From assembly GCA_025454315.1 (NCBI GenBank), contig JALOOP010000003.1, positions 1-42,727 on the forward strand: 42,727 bases of DNA, given 5' to 3'. The DNA comes from Oculatellaceae cyanobacterium Prado106. Lineage in GTDB: Bacteria > Cyanobacteriota > Cyanobacteriia > Elainellales > Elainellaceae. A program made the position numbers and the translations under genes. Below, piece after piece: positions 16,809 through 25,219 of the stretch (within the stretch, counting starts at the first letter, position 1; every line of letters begins with the position of its first letter). The notes below the pieces were generated by a model. It worked only from the letters and a program-made list of their open reading frames with translations. It had not been told where the DNA came from and ran no database searches.

Positions 16809-16823
16809 GTGGGCAATGCCCAC
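16809..16823. repeat. Small palindrome between GT4 genes
   Basis: GTGGGCA and TGCCCAC flank a single A (16809-16823). This is a short dyad 23 bp after the upstream stop. It has no T-run, so a terminator is doubtful. Confidence 0.6.
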
Positions 16824-16864
16824 CTGCTAGTCCTGAGCAATTCCCTCTACAAAATTATTAAATC

Positions 16865-18085
16865 ATGAACATTCTGAGCATCCATAATACCTATCAAATC
16901 CGAGGAGGCGAGGACGAATCTCGCGAATCTGAGGAAAAATTGTTACGTGAAATGGGACAGCAGGTCGATGTTTACGAAGAAACCAATCATCGGTTAAAGT
17001 CCCTCAATCCCATGCAAATGGTGGCAAAAACCATCTGGTCAACTGAATCCTATCAGATTGTCAAAGAAAGATTGCAGCGATCGCCCTATGATCTGGTTCA
17101 TGTACAAAACTCCTTTCCTCTGATTTCTCCTTCGGTTTACTATGCGGCTCAATCTGCGGGAGTGCCCGTAGTGCAGACTCTCCGCAATTATCGCCTGCTC
17201 TGTCCGAATGCACTGTTTTTCCGAGAAGGCAAGGTTTGTGAAGATTGTCTGGGGCAAATGATCCCGATCGCTGGAATCGCCAAAGGCTGCTATCGAGGCA
17301 GTCGATCGGCGACGGCAGTAGTCGGAACCATGCTCACCGTCCATCGTCTGATGAAAACCTGGATGAATCAGGTGGATTTGTACATTGCATTAACCGAATT
17401 TGCCCGAGATAAGTTCATTGCGGGTGGATTTCCGGCTGAAAAAATCGTCGTTAAACCCAACTTTGTTTACCCCGATCCGGGTGTAGGACAGGGTGAAGGA
17501 AACTATGCGCTTTACGTCGGCAGACTCTCCGTCGAGAAGGGATTGGATACGCTCCTGCAAGCCTGGGAAAAGCTAGAGGGACGAATGCCCCTGAAGATTG
17601 TGGGCGAGGGACCCTTGGAGCCACAGGTGCAGGCTGCGATCGCCAAAATTCCCAACATTGAGTTGCTGGGTCGCCGTTCGATTCCTGAAGTGTATGCATT
17701 GATGGGAGCCGCGCAATTCGTGGTTTTTCCGTCGAAATGGTATGAAACGTTTGGCCGAGTGGCGGTTGAAGCCTTCGCCAAAGGAACGCCTGTGATTGCG
17801 GCTAAGATTGGAGCGATCGCCGAACTCGTAGCGCATGATCAGACCGGATTGCACTTTGATCCGGACAGTGCTGCTGATTTAGCGGATAAAGTCGCATGGG
17901 CTATGTCACATCCTGAAGCTTTAGCGCAAATGCGAAAGACTGCCAGGGCTGAATATGAAGCCAAATACACTGCTCAAAAAAATTATCGTCGATTGATGGA
18001 GATTTACGCTCAAGCTCGTCAAACCTCGAAGGCGCATGAAACTCGAAGCTTCCAACCCAGAACCGCTTACAAGCTACCTGGTTAA
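16865..18085 (+). CDS. Family 4 glycosyltransferase
   Basis: A 406-residue GT-B enzyme. The N-terminus has NILSIHNTYQIRGGEDE, typical of a GT4 branch with a Rossmann-fold acceptor domain. A cysteine pair (CEDC) follows the LRNYRLLCPNALFFREG segment. The donor domain carries YVGRLSVEKGLDTLLQAW, KIVGEGPLE, SKWYETFGRVAVEAFAKG (EX7E motif) and an IGAIAELVAHDQTGL loop. The gene overlaps the next by 50 bp, implying coupled expression with the polymerase. No strong Shine-Dalgarno is visible. The sugar donor is unknown. Confidence 0.92.
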   Translation: MNILSIHNTYQIRGGEDESRESEEKLLREMGQQVDVYEETNHRLKSLNPMQMVAKTIWSTESYQIVKERLQRSPYDLVHVQNSFPLISPSVYYAAQSAGVPVVQTLRNYRLLCPNALFFREGKVCEDCLGQMIPIAGIAKGCYRGSRSATAVVGTMLTVHRLMKTWMNQVDLYIALTEFARDKFIAGGFPAEKIVVKPNFVYPDPGVGQGEGNYALYVGRLSVEKGLDTLLQAWEKLEGRMPLKIVGEGPLEPQVQAAIAKIPNIELLGRRSIPEVYALMGAAQFVVFPSKWYETFGRVAVEAFAKGTPVIAAKIGAIAELVAHDQTGLHFDPDSAADLADKVAWAMSHPEALAQMRKTARAEYEAKYTAQKNYRRLMEIYAQARQTSKAHETRSFQPRTAYKLPG

Positions 18086-19592
18086 ATCAAAATCACCCTT
18101 TGCTTGGCGCGGCAGCCATCTAGCGCTCTGGGCATTTGCCACGGCCTTTTTTCCCAGAGTCCTGGTCGCTTTGGGATTTCCAGCCGTGATCAATTTTTTG
18201 CACTTCCTCACCATTCCCTGGATCTGTTGGTTTGTGCTAACTCAAAGCCGTTCCCAAGATGCCAAAGCATTTGCGATCGCGCGATCTTTACTGACGGGCT
18301 TAGTCACTCTATTTGGCATCATTGTCGCCAGTGCAATCTTAAACGATGCAGGGGTGGTCAATGTGGTGTTCAGTTTTTTGCTGTACAGCGAACCTTTTAT
18401 GTGGCTGCTCGTTGTGGTGCTGTTGCCGCTGTCTACCGAGTCACACATCAAGCCTTCCATTGAACCGTCCCTTAACTCTTCCATTGAATCTTCTCTTAAC
18501 CCTTCCATTGAGTCTTCCTTTAACCCTTCCATTGAACCTTTCCTTAATCCTTCCACTAGTCCCCCCAAAGAGTTATTTACAAAACCATTTACAAATCGAT
18601 TCACAGAGCCATCTATCAAGACCCTTAAAGAGCGATCTATGGGGCAATCTGGCGATCGCTTCTCTCATTTCCGAACTTGGTGGCTGCGGTTTGGACTGAT
18701 TAATCTTGTGTTTGCAATGGTTCAAGCCTTTGTGCTGCGGTTGGATCAATCGAATGCGGATAATATCAAAGGTATTTTTATTGGCCAGGGTTCGGGGCAT
18801 GTCGTAGGAGGTTCGGTTTCTCTAGCATTCGCAATCTATTATTTCTCAACCGCAAAACATCAGTCCGCTTGGGTGCGATCGCTGTTTATCGTGGCAGCAC
18901 TCATTCATCTGGTGAAATGTGATGGTAAACAGGTGCTTGCAGTGTTTCTCACGGCATTGCTGCTCCTGGTTTTGACCAAAGTTAAAAGTTTGGTGAGATT
19001 CATTCAATATGTGGCGATCGCCATTGTCTTCGTCGGACTCATGGTTCTTGCGGCCAATACCGTCTTCAGTGCGTTGCTTACCTGGTTTGATCTTGACATT
19101 CAGCGGGAAGGGATGGAGCTAAAGCTGGCGGGATTTTCCATTTTGCCAACCTTCTACCACTCTCCCTTAAACTGGCTCTTGGGCTTGGGGCCAGGTCACA
19201 GCATCAGCCGCCTGGGGGGCTGGCTGGTGTGGGACTATTTTGATTTGCTCCAGCCTGCTGGCATCACGGTGTCGGAGGCGAGTCGGGCAGTATGGCGCGT
19301 GGTCGGACAGAGTTGGTTGGGCGATCGCTCCAGTTGGTTTTCGCCGCTATTTGGTTGGGCAGGGATTTGGGGCGATTTGGGGTTTGCGGGGGTTGGGGTT
19401 TATCTGTCGCTCTGGTGGATCGTGTGGCGACGACTTTGCTCTAATGATCTGTCACGTTTTTTAGTGCTAACGGTGCTAATTTTTGGAACCATTTTAACCC
19501 AAATTGAAGAACCCGGTTACATGCTGTTTATGACCGGAATCATTGGATTAAACTGGCATGAAAGTCGGTTAAGTCTACACAAACGCAGATGA
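18036..19592 (+). CDS. Wzy-like polysaccharide polymerase/O-antigen ligase family protein
   Basis: A 518-residue polytopic membrane protein with about ten predicted helices. It has a large periplasmic-type loop near residues 355-420 containing LGLGPGHSISRLGGW, and a late WAGIWGDLGFAGV helix, as in WzyE/O-antigen ligase-like polymerases of cyanobacteria. It would join repeat units at the outer face of the membrane. Between two early helices (about residues 140-175) is a repeated linker: four 8-residue units such as PSIEPSLN, SSIESSLN and PSIESSFN, encoded by 24-bp tandem repeats. The start at ATG 18036 lies inside the preceding GT4 gene; GAAGG is 3 bases upstream. Such proteins are poorly conserved, so the assignment relies on topology and neighbours. 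Confidence 0.78.
   Translation: MKLEASNPEPLTSYLVKSKSPFAWRGSHLALWAFATAFFPRVLVALGFPAVINFLHFLTIPWICWFVLTQSRSQDAKAFAIARSLLTGLVTLFGIIVASAILNDAGVVNVVFSFLLYSEPFMWLLVVVLLPLSTESHIKPSIEPSLNSSIESSLNPSIESSFNPSIEPFLNPSTSPPKELFTKPFTNRFTEPSIKTLKERSMGQSGDRFSHFRTWWLRFGLINLVFAMVQAFVLRLDQSNADNIKGIFIGQGSGHVVGGSVSLAFAIYYFSTAKHQSAWVRSLFIVAALIHLVKCDGKQVLAVFLTALLLLVLTKVKSLVRFIQYVAIAIVFVGLMVLAANTVFSALLTWFDLDIQREGMELKLAGFSILPTFYHSPLNWLLGLGPGHSISRLGGWLVWDYFDLLQPAGITVSEASRAVWRVVGQSWLGDRSSWFSPLFGWAGIWGDLGFAGVGVYLSLWWIVWRRLCSNDLSRFLVLTVLIFGTILTQIEEPGYMLFMTGIIGLNWHESRLSLHKRR
18453..18548 (+). repeat. 4 x 24-bp coding minisatellite
   Basis: Four 24-bp units at 18453, 18477, 18501 and 18525, each a variant of CCTTCCATTGAACCGTCCCT plus TAAC, keep the reading frame. 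They encode an octapeptide repeat in a membrane-protein linker. A partial fifth unit follows. Confidence 0.93.
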
Positions 19593-19632
19593 ACACAATT
19601 GGTTGAATGGGGAAAGGGAAAAGGGAAAAGGC

Positions 19633-19853
19633 GAAAGGGAGAACATTAAACAAGCCGTTGAGAAAATCTATGGGGGAAATTCACAATTCTTTTTGAGAAC
19701 TTTCCAAAGGAGTCCTGGAACCAATTCAGGAGAACTCCCCATTTCCTTTCAAGGGGAGAATCTATAAAGTAATCCAAGTTCTCCCTTTCTCCTTTCCCCC
19801 TTCGTCCCTTCCCCTACTCCCTACTCCCTACTCCCTACTCCCCACTCCCTACT
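19633..19853. repeat. Inverted repeat and heptamer STRR downstream of the polymerase gene
   Basis: GAAAGGGAGAAC (19633-19644) and GTTCTCCCTTTC (19778-19789) form a 12-bp perfect inverted repeat inside longer purine-rich and pyrimidine-rich tracts. Six heptamers of CCCTACT/CCCCACT type follow at 19812-19853, the same repeat as at the left edge of the window. They end 12 bp before the ATG of the small membrane protein. Confidence 0.85.
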
Positions 19854-19864
19854 CCTCAAAAACC

Positions 19865-20053
19865 ATGCATCAAATAACTAAAAGAATGAGTCTATTCATA
19901 TTTTCCCTCCTACTCTTGAGTGCATTAGCACAGCCTGCCTCAGCGCAGGAAGCGGAAAGTGGAGGGAAGCGACAATCGCCAGTGCAGATCGTTACCACGA
20001 TCGCGATCACAGTTGCGCTAATGAAAGGTTTAAGCTATTTCAAGATTCCTTGA
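19865..20053 (+). CDS. Small hypothetical membrane/secreted protein
   Basis: A 62-residue protein with a signal-peptide-like start (basic MHQITKRM, a hydrophobic stretch to about residue 22, then QPASAQE with a likely cleavage after ASA). A hydrophilic linker and a second hydrophobic segment (about 42-60) follow. The ATG comes directly after the heptamer repeat array, without a clear Shine-Dalgarno. It is in the same direction as the polymerase gene, 272 bp downstream, and is followed by a hairpin terminator. The protein-like organisation supports a real gene, but I recognise no family. Confidence 0.5.
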   Translation: MHQITKRMSLFIFSLLLLSALAQPASAQEAESGGKRQSPVQIVTTIAITVALMKGLSYFKIP

Positions 20054-20068
20054 ACACAGAAAATTTAT

Positions 20069-20095
20069 CGTCGGGTGGACAGTATCCACCCGACG
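20069..20095. terminator. Bidirectional hairpin terminator
   Basis: CGTCGGGTGGA (20069-20079) and TCCACCCGACG (20085-20095) form a perfect 11-bp stem with a 5-nt loop. It sits between convergent operons, 15 bp after the small gene and 35 bp after the stop of the minus-strand GT4. T-runs are weak on both sides. Confidence 0.75.
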
Positions 20096-20130
20096 AATCA
20101 TTGTTTTCAGACTGACCCAGCCCCTTCACC

Positions 20131-21291
20131 TCATAGTCCTAATGCTGCTAGATACTGTTGGGCGATCGCTTCCACCTCAAACTGGGTTAACCAATTTGGA
20201 TCAACGGATTTAACCTTCCCAGATAACAGGTCTAGAATCGCAGCCGCAACAGCCTGATCATCTCCGACTGGAACCAACGTCCCATATTGGCCATTTTTAA
20301 GAATTTCCGCTGGCCCACTTTCACAGTGAGTCGCAACAACGGGCGTACCCACGGCCAATGCCTCGGCCACAACATTGCCAAATCCCTCCCATTGTGAGGT
20401 AAGGGCAAACACCGCTGACTGCGCCAGGTAGGCATAAGGATTGTCCACAAAACCAGGGAACTCCACATCTGGTTCGACGTGGAGTTGTTGGATTAAAGCC
20501 TCTAGTGTGGGACGGTTTCCACCATTTCCGCCCAGAATCATCAGTCGAGCAGGTCGTACCTGACGCACTCGCGCAAAAGCTCGAATTAAAGTGGAAAAAT
20601 CTTTTTGACTGACCAGACGACCAATGCCCAAAATCACAGGAGGTTGACCGGATAAAAACCAGGGGTGATCCAAGGGTTGTTTTGCTTTTCCCAGTAGATC
20701 GGGGGTGATGATCGGGTTGTAAATGACCTGGATGCGATCGCCAGAGAGTTGAGTCACCTGTTGCAGATCTTGCGCGACTCCTTGGGATGCGGCAATGATG
20801 CGATCGGCCCAAGGATAGAAGAGTTTTGCCCAGAGCGGTGTCCATTTCTCAACTTGCCGAGAGGAGCGCTGAGCATAGCGCGAGAGTGTATTTTGCTCGG
20901 TCACCAAAACTTGGGTGTTCACACCAAATAGCTGTTTTGCCCACCATCTTGCCCACAATGCGACTTCGTTTGCATAGTGCATGGTGGAAATGAGGGCAGT
21001 AGGCTGTTCTTGCCGGAGGTAGCGAATCAGTGGGGCAAGGCTGGCGGCTGTAGAGGTGCCTAGATCAAGGACTCGCACCGTAGACGGAACCTGGGATAAG
21101 TAGGCTCCTTTCGCTTTAATCAAGATTACATCGACTGTGAATCCTTTCTGAGCAAAGTTCATTGCCAGATGGAGGATGACTCGTTCTGCGCCACCACCAT
21201 CGAATGAATAGAGAAAAAACGCAATCCGTGAGCATTGTCTCACTTTGGAATCTGAAACAGGATGGGCAATGGGGTCTATTGTAGAACTCAT
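20131..21291 (-). CDS. Family 4 glycosyltransferase
   Basis: A 386-residue GT-B enzyme. The N-terminal domain begins AFFLYSFDGGGAERVILHLA, the glycine-rich acceptor-domain loop of a GT4 branch. The donor domain has LGIGRLVSQKDFSTLI, SQWEGFGNVVAEALAVGTP (EX7E) and CESGPAEILKNGQYGTLVPVG. I start it at ATG 21291, with AGGG 7-8 bases upstream and 22 bp after the kinase stop; the longer frame to 21342 would overlap the kinase gene. It is the last gene of the minus-strand polysaccharide block. It is clearly paralogous to the GT4 at 40935-42053, with the same GGAE loop, EQNTLS, QDLQQV/QDLHQV, HPWF and CESGPAEIL segments. Confidence 0.93.
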   Translation of the reverse strand: MSSTIDPIAHPVSDSKVRQCSRIAFFLYSFDGGGAERVILHLAMNFAQKGFTVDVILIKAKGAYLSQVPSTVRVLDLGTSTAASLAPLIRYLRQEQPTALISTMHYANEVALWARWWAKQLFGVNTQVLVTEQNTLSRYAQRSSRQVEKWTPLWAKLFYPWADRIIAASQGVAQDLQQVTQLSGDRIQVIYNPIITPDLLGKAKQPLDHPWFLSGQPPVILGIGRLVSQKDFSTLIRAFARVRQVRPARLMILGGNGGNRPTLEALIQQLHVEPDVEFPGFVDNPYAYLAQSAVFALTSQWEGFGNVVAEALAVGTPVVATHCESGPAEILKNGQYGTLVPVGDDQAVAAAILDLLSGKVKSVDPNWLTQFEVEAIAQQYLAALGL

Positions 21292-21313
21292 GGTGATCCC
21301 TACAGAAGAGCGA

Positions 21314-23527
21314 TTAGGGCTTTTTGATTTTTTGTAGATCAATAATGTTGTTGGACGAGTGCCCCTCCTTAGTTCCAGGAGAAGACTGTGAAGCTAGGAG
21401 CGGATGGGTGGGCTGGGGGTAATAACTGGGATAAACTTCCTGAGCATTGGTGTGCAGGTCTTTGGAGCCTGTCGCCACCAGTCCTAGCACTGATATCCCT
21501 GTTACTTGAAGTTGCTCTAATGCCTGTTCTAGGAGTGTGGATTTCAGTTTCCCTAATCCTGTCACTAGTAATAAACCATTTGCGTATGCTGTCATCAACG
21601 AGGCATCGGCAAAGCCCAGCAAAGGCGGTGTATCATAAATGATCAGATCAAACTGATCAAGGCTTTGTTCGAGGAGCGCTTGCATTTTGGGAGAAGCCAG
21701 GAATTGAGTGGCATCAGGCGGAACTGCGCCTGCGGTTAACACAAAGAGATTGTTGGAGAGGGGCGATCGCTGCACCGCCTCATCCAAAGTAATATCGCCA
21801 ACAATCACATGGGTTAATCCCTGCTGATTCGAGACTTGTGCCAAGTGGTGAACTTGGGGATGACGCAAATCCGCATCCACGAGCAACACCCGTCGCCCCA
21901 TCGCTGCCGTAGCCTGAGCTAAACCCAGAGCAACCGTCGATTTCCCTTCACCCGACACAGCAGAACTGACGACTAGCGCCCGAATCGGGGCATTGGGATT
22001 GAGGAGGCGAATGTTGGTGGAGAGCGATCGCAAGGCTTCAACGAAAGAAATCGCGGTATAGGCTTTGGTGGGTGGGTGATCGGTCGGCGATCGCATCAGC
22101 AAAGTCGCCAACTCGTCCGGTTGATCCGACCGGGATAGGCGATCGCTATGGGGAATCACACCCAGCAAAGGTAATGGCGTAATTCGCTTCAATTCCTGAG
22201 TGCTGTGGATCGTTTTGCTCAGTTTGTCTAGCAGTAGAACCAGCGCAATTCCCAGCACCAATCCCAGTAGGATACCCAGCACAACATTCCGTTCAATACT
22301 GGCAGTGGACACCTGGGGTTGGCTGGGTGGCGTGAGCAGTTGCCAGGGAATTTCTCGCTGAGCTGCTTCAATCTCTAGAGATGCCTGTTTGGTGAGGAAC
22401 TGATTCAAATTTTCGATGGCAATTTGCAACTCGCTTTGAATGGTGTCGTACTCACGGGAGATGCCGGACAATTGATTGATGTTGCCATTCAGGGAAGACA
22501 GGGTTTCTTGAAGGGCGCGATCGCGTTCTTCCAATTCTTGAATTTGAGTATTGAGCTGAGCCTGGACATTTTCTGTTTCTTCCTCCAACAGGGCGACCAA
22601 ACTCTGGCGCTGTTTATCTAGAAGTCGCATATCCGGACTCTTCGGCAAAAACAATGCCGAGGTTTCGGCTCTTTGGCTGTCGAGGGCTAGCAGTTGATTT
22701 TTAAGAGCCTGATAGCGGGGCGCGCTGTCTAGGGCTGAGGAAGTGGCTGATTCTCCCGATTGAGTCTGGAGTTGGGCTGCGACTGCCCGAAGCTGTTTCA
22801 ACTGCACTTCCACTTCTAACTGTTGCTGCGAAAAGGTATTGACCTGTCCCGTGAGTTGTTCTCCTTTGGCTGCCGGATCAACAATGGCGTTGCGGCGACG
22901 CAGATTCTGAAGCTGTTGCTGGAGTTGTTCAACGCGATCGCGCAACAAAGGCAACTGCTCGCGAACAAACGTAATTCCCTGGCGAATATCGCCCTGTCGT
23001 GATTCTAAGCTGTAATCCAAATAAGCCTGAGAAATGGTTTCTAGAATCGTTTGAACCTGCTCCGAATCACCACTTTCATAGGACACCAGCAACACATTCC
23101 GATTAGACTTACTGGCACTCAGTTCCAGATGCTTCACCAGTCTGCCATAGGTGATCTGCGGATAGCGAGTTTGGAGGCGATCGACGATCGGTTGCAGAAC
23201 CGTAGGACTGGTGAGAACTTTCAGTTTTGTGCTGTCAATTCCGTTGTCCTGCTGATCCTTACTGCTCAAAGTATCCGGCAACGTAGAAATCACCTGGGAT
23301 TCTGCGGTGACAGGCTGTGTCAAAATTTCAAACTGAGCCTTGTACACAGGAATAGCCGTAAAAGCCTTGTAGGCCGTCGCCGTCGCCACCAGCACCGTCA
23401 CCCCCCCAATCAATAAAAGCTTGCGGTGCAGCGCCGCTAAAATTTGACCGAAATTCAAACTGCCGTCATCGCCAGCCTCAGCGAGAGGTCGGTAAGAGAG
23501 GGAAGACGCATAGTAATCAGTTTTCAT
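21314..23527 (-). CDS. Wzc-like polysaccharide co-polymerase/tyrosine autokinase
   Basis: A 737-residue inner-membrane protein. Residues about 20-110 form a Wzz/PCP domain with the first helix at about 37-55. A long coiled coil spans about 195-385, and a second helix (GILLGLVLGIALVLLL) lies near 415-430. The BY-kinase domain has Walker A GEGKST ending at 531, Walker A' VLLVDADLRHP at about 547-557 and Walker B LIIYDTPP. The C-terminal tyrosine cluster is small: Tyr699, Tyr702 and Tyr703 in YPSYYP. Such proteins control chain length and cooperate with Wza for export. The gene follows the Wza-like gene after 12 bp. The start ATG 23527 has only a weak Shine-Dalgarno. Confidence 0.95.
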   Translation of the reverse strand: MKTDYYASSLSYRPLAEAGDDGSLNFGQILAALHRKLLLIGGVTVLVATATAYKAFTAIPVYKAQFEILTQPVTAESQVISTLPDTLSSKDQQDNGIDSTKLKVLTSPTVLQPIVDRLQTRYPQITYGRLVKHLELSASKSNRNVLLVSYESGDSEQVQTILETISQAYLDYSLESRQGDIRQGITFVREQLPLLRDRVEQLQQQLQNLRRRNAIVDPAAKGEQLTGQVNTFSQQQLEVEVQLKQLRAVAAQLQTQSGESATSSALDSAPRYQALKNQLLALDSQRAETSALFLPKSPDMRLLDKQRQSLVALLEEETENVQAQLNTQIQELEERDRALQETLSSLNGNINQLSGISREYDTIQSELQIAIENLNQFLTKQASLEIEAAQREIPWQLLTPPSQPQVSTASIERNVVLGILLGLVLGIALVLLLDKLSKTIHSTQELKRITPLPLLGVIPHSDRLSRSDQPDELATLLMRSPTDHPPTKAYTAISFVEALRSLSTNIRLLNPNAPIRALVVSSAVSGEGKSTVALGLAQATAAMGRRVLLVDADLRHPQVHHLAQVSNQQGLTHVIVGDITLDEAVQRSPLSNNLFVLTAGAVPPDATQFLASPKMQALLEQSLDQFDLIIYDTPPLLGFADASLMTAYANGLLLVTGLGKLKSTLLEQALEQLQVTGISVLGLVATGSKDLHTNAQEVYPSYYPQPTHPLLASQSSPGTKEGHSSNNIIDLQKIKKP

Positions 23528-23539
23528 ATCGGAAAAACC

Positions 23540-24994
23540 CTAACGAAAGATATTCAGGAGACGAACGGGAAATCCTAAAATCGAGAGAAAACTCCCCAAG
23601 GGCGCAAGAGTCGTATTCAGGGTATCGGAAAGGTTCGCCGCGCCCGATCGCCGGACAACAATGACATCGTTGTTTTGTAATAGGGGATTGCTTTGGTCAT
23701 TGACATTGGCCGCAAAGTCTATGGGGAGATCTTGCTGGGTGACAGTGCCATTGGCATTGAGGCGAATCAGTTGGACATTGCCTCGGCGGGCGCGGTTGGT
23801 GAACCCGCCTGCGGATAAAAGTCCTTGATTGAGCGGGGTATTGGGGGGCAATTCTACGGTGCCTGGATTTTCGACTTCGCCCACGATGTTGATGCGGATT
23901 TTGTCGGGGGCAAAGCTGGCAGAACCCGTCTGAGAAGCCTCAGCCAGGGTCATTTCAGTTGCGGTGGGGATAATAATGCGATCGCCCTCTTGCAACGTTA
24001 GATCCTGGCGAATATCAGCGGTTTTGAGCAGTTCTAATAGGTTCGCTTCCAGAATTTGTTCAGTGCCGCTGCGGGTGGTGCGGCGCACCTGGACTCGCTG
24101 TAAATCGGCAAAGGGTTTAATGCCACCTGCAACTTGAATAGCGCGGGTGAGAGTGGGCGCTGTGCCGCCACTGCCGCCCTGTCCTGATTCTCCAGCGATT
24201 CCCGTTTGGGCGGTGCCGCCTGCGACGGTATAGGAGCCGGGGCGATAGACTTCGCCACCGATGGCGATGTTAATGGGGCGATCGCGATTGGCCGCAAAGC
24301 TGGCATTGGCCAATTCGGCGGAGGCTGCGACATCGGCTTGTGTCATGGTAGGTACCAGGATTGAATCCCCATCTCGCAGCGCAATATCAGACTGAATGTT
24401 GCCGCCGCGCACCAGTTGCCACAAATCCACATGGATAATTTCATCGCCTCCCGATCGCCGGGGACGACGAATTTCAATTTTCCCTAAATCTGCAACTTGG
24501 GTAACTCCACCCGCCAGTTCGAGCAGGTGCGTTAAATTAGGAAACTGGGCGCTTTCCATGGAGAGGCTGTAGGAGCCAGGTTTGCTGATTTCGCCTGCGA
24601 TCCCGACCTGGAGCGATCGCGCAGCCATCAAACTGACGGTAATGGTCGGTTCGTTTAAAACTTCGCGGTAAGCGTAAAGAACTGCCGCTTCCACTTGTTC
24701 CAAAGTCATTCCCCGCACTGACAACCCACCGACGACAGGTAGATTCACGGTACCATTCACCAACACCTGAAAATCACCGCTGTATTGCGGAATGCGGAAA
24801 ATATCAATATGAATGCGATCGCCCGAATCTAGGGTATAGCCCGCATCAGGAGCAGTCGCAGCAGGTGCATCGGGGGAGGCGGGTGGGATTGCAGCCATCG
24901 CAGGGGTGACAGCCATGAGCAGGGCTAAGGACAACGGCATGATGGGGCAACAGAACCGTTTCCGTCGCCGAGTAGAACGAAGGATAAGCATCAT
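23540..24994 (-). CDS. Wza-like polysaccharide export protein (SLBB domains)
   Basis: A 484-residue OPX family protein. A signal peptide (basic RSTRRRKRF, hydrophobic core, AMA cleavage near residue 35) precedes the polysaccharide export sequence domain (YTLDSGDRIHIDIF to about residue 125). Three SLBB-type beta-grasp repeats follow (about 130-215, 245-350 and 368-450), each with a G-E-x-x-x-P-G signature such as GEISKPGSY, GEVYRPGSY and GEVENPGTV. A Gly-rich insertion (about 262-285) interrupts the second. There is no lipobox cysteine at the cleavage site, unlike E. coli Wza; the only early cysteines are in FCCP before the hydrophobic core. It is likely the periplasmic/outer-membrane part of the export machine, directly upstream of the Wzc-like gene. 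Confidence 0.94.
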   Translation of the reverse strand: MMLILRSTRRRKRFCCPIMPLSLALLMAVTPAMAAIPPASPDAPAATAPDAGYTLDSGDRIHIDIFRIPQYSGDFQVLVNGTVNLPVVGGLSVRGMTLEQVEAAVLYAYREVLNEPTITVSLMAARSLQVGIAGEISKPGSYSLSMESAQFPNLTHLLELAGGVTQVADLGKIEIRRPRRSGGDEIIHVDLWQLVRGGNIQSDIALRDGDSILVPTMTQADVAASAELANASFAANRDRPINIAIGGEVYRPGSYTVAGGTAQTGIAGESGQGGSGGTAPTLTRAIQVAGGIKPFADLQRVQVRRTTRSGTEQILEANLLELLKTADIRQDLTLQEGDRIIIPTATEMTLAEASQTGSASFAPDKIRINIVGEVENPGTVELPPNTPLNQGLLSAGGFTNRARRGNVQLIRLNANGTVTQQDLPIDFAANVNDQSNPLLQNNDVIVVRRSGAANLSDTLNTTLAPLGSFLSILGFPVRLLNIFR

Positions 24995-25099
24995 CGCAAT
25001 CTAAGATTTAAAGAATGAAAAAACCGAATCTCCCGTGTTTGAAGAGGGTGCTGATTCTCATTCACGGATGCTTGGATGGAGCTACAGACGACCTGTTGC

Positions 25100-25134
25100 T
25101 AGAAGCGTTCCAGAATGAATCTAGAACGCTTCTA
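25100..25134 (-). terminator. Inverted repeat, candidate terminator of the beta-helix gene
   Basis: The arms TAGAAGCGTTC (25100-25110) and GAACGCTTCTA (25124-25134) form an 11-bp perfect stem with a 13-nt loop, about 85-120 bp past the stop of the beta-helix gene. It has no long U-run, so it may instead be an operator upstream of the Wza-like gene. Confidence 0.5.
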
Positions 25135-25219
25135 AAATCGCTCCACAATACCTATTGTTCTATATCTTTCACTTTATTCTGGGGCGATCGGGATTGACTG
25201 ACTAGAATGTTTACACAGC

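Noticed and set aside
25015-25197. 60-codon plus-strand frame between the beta-helix and Wza-like genes
   Set aside because: It overlaps the hairpin at 25100-25134, has no Shine-Dalgarno and is antisense within a minus-strand operon.
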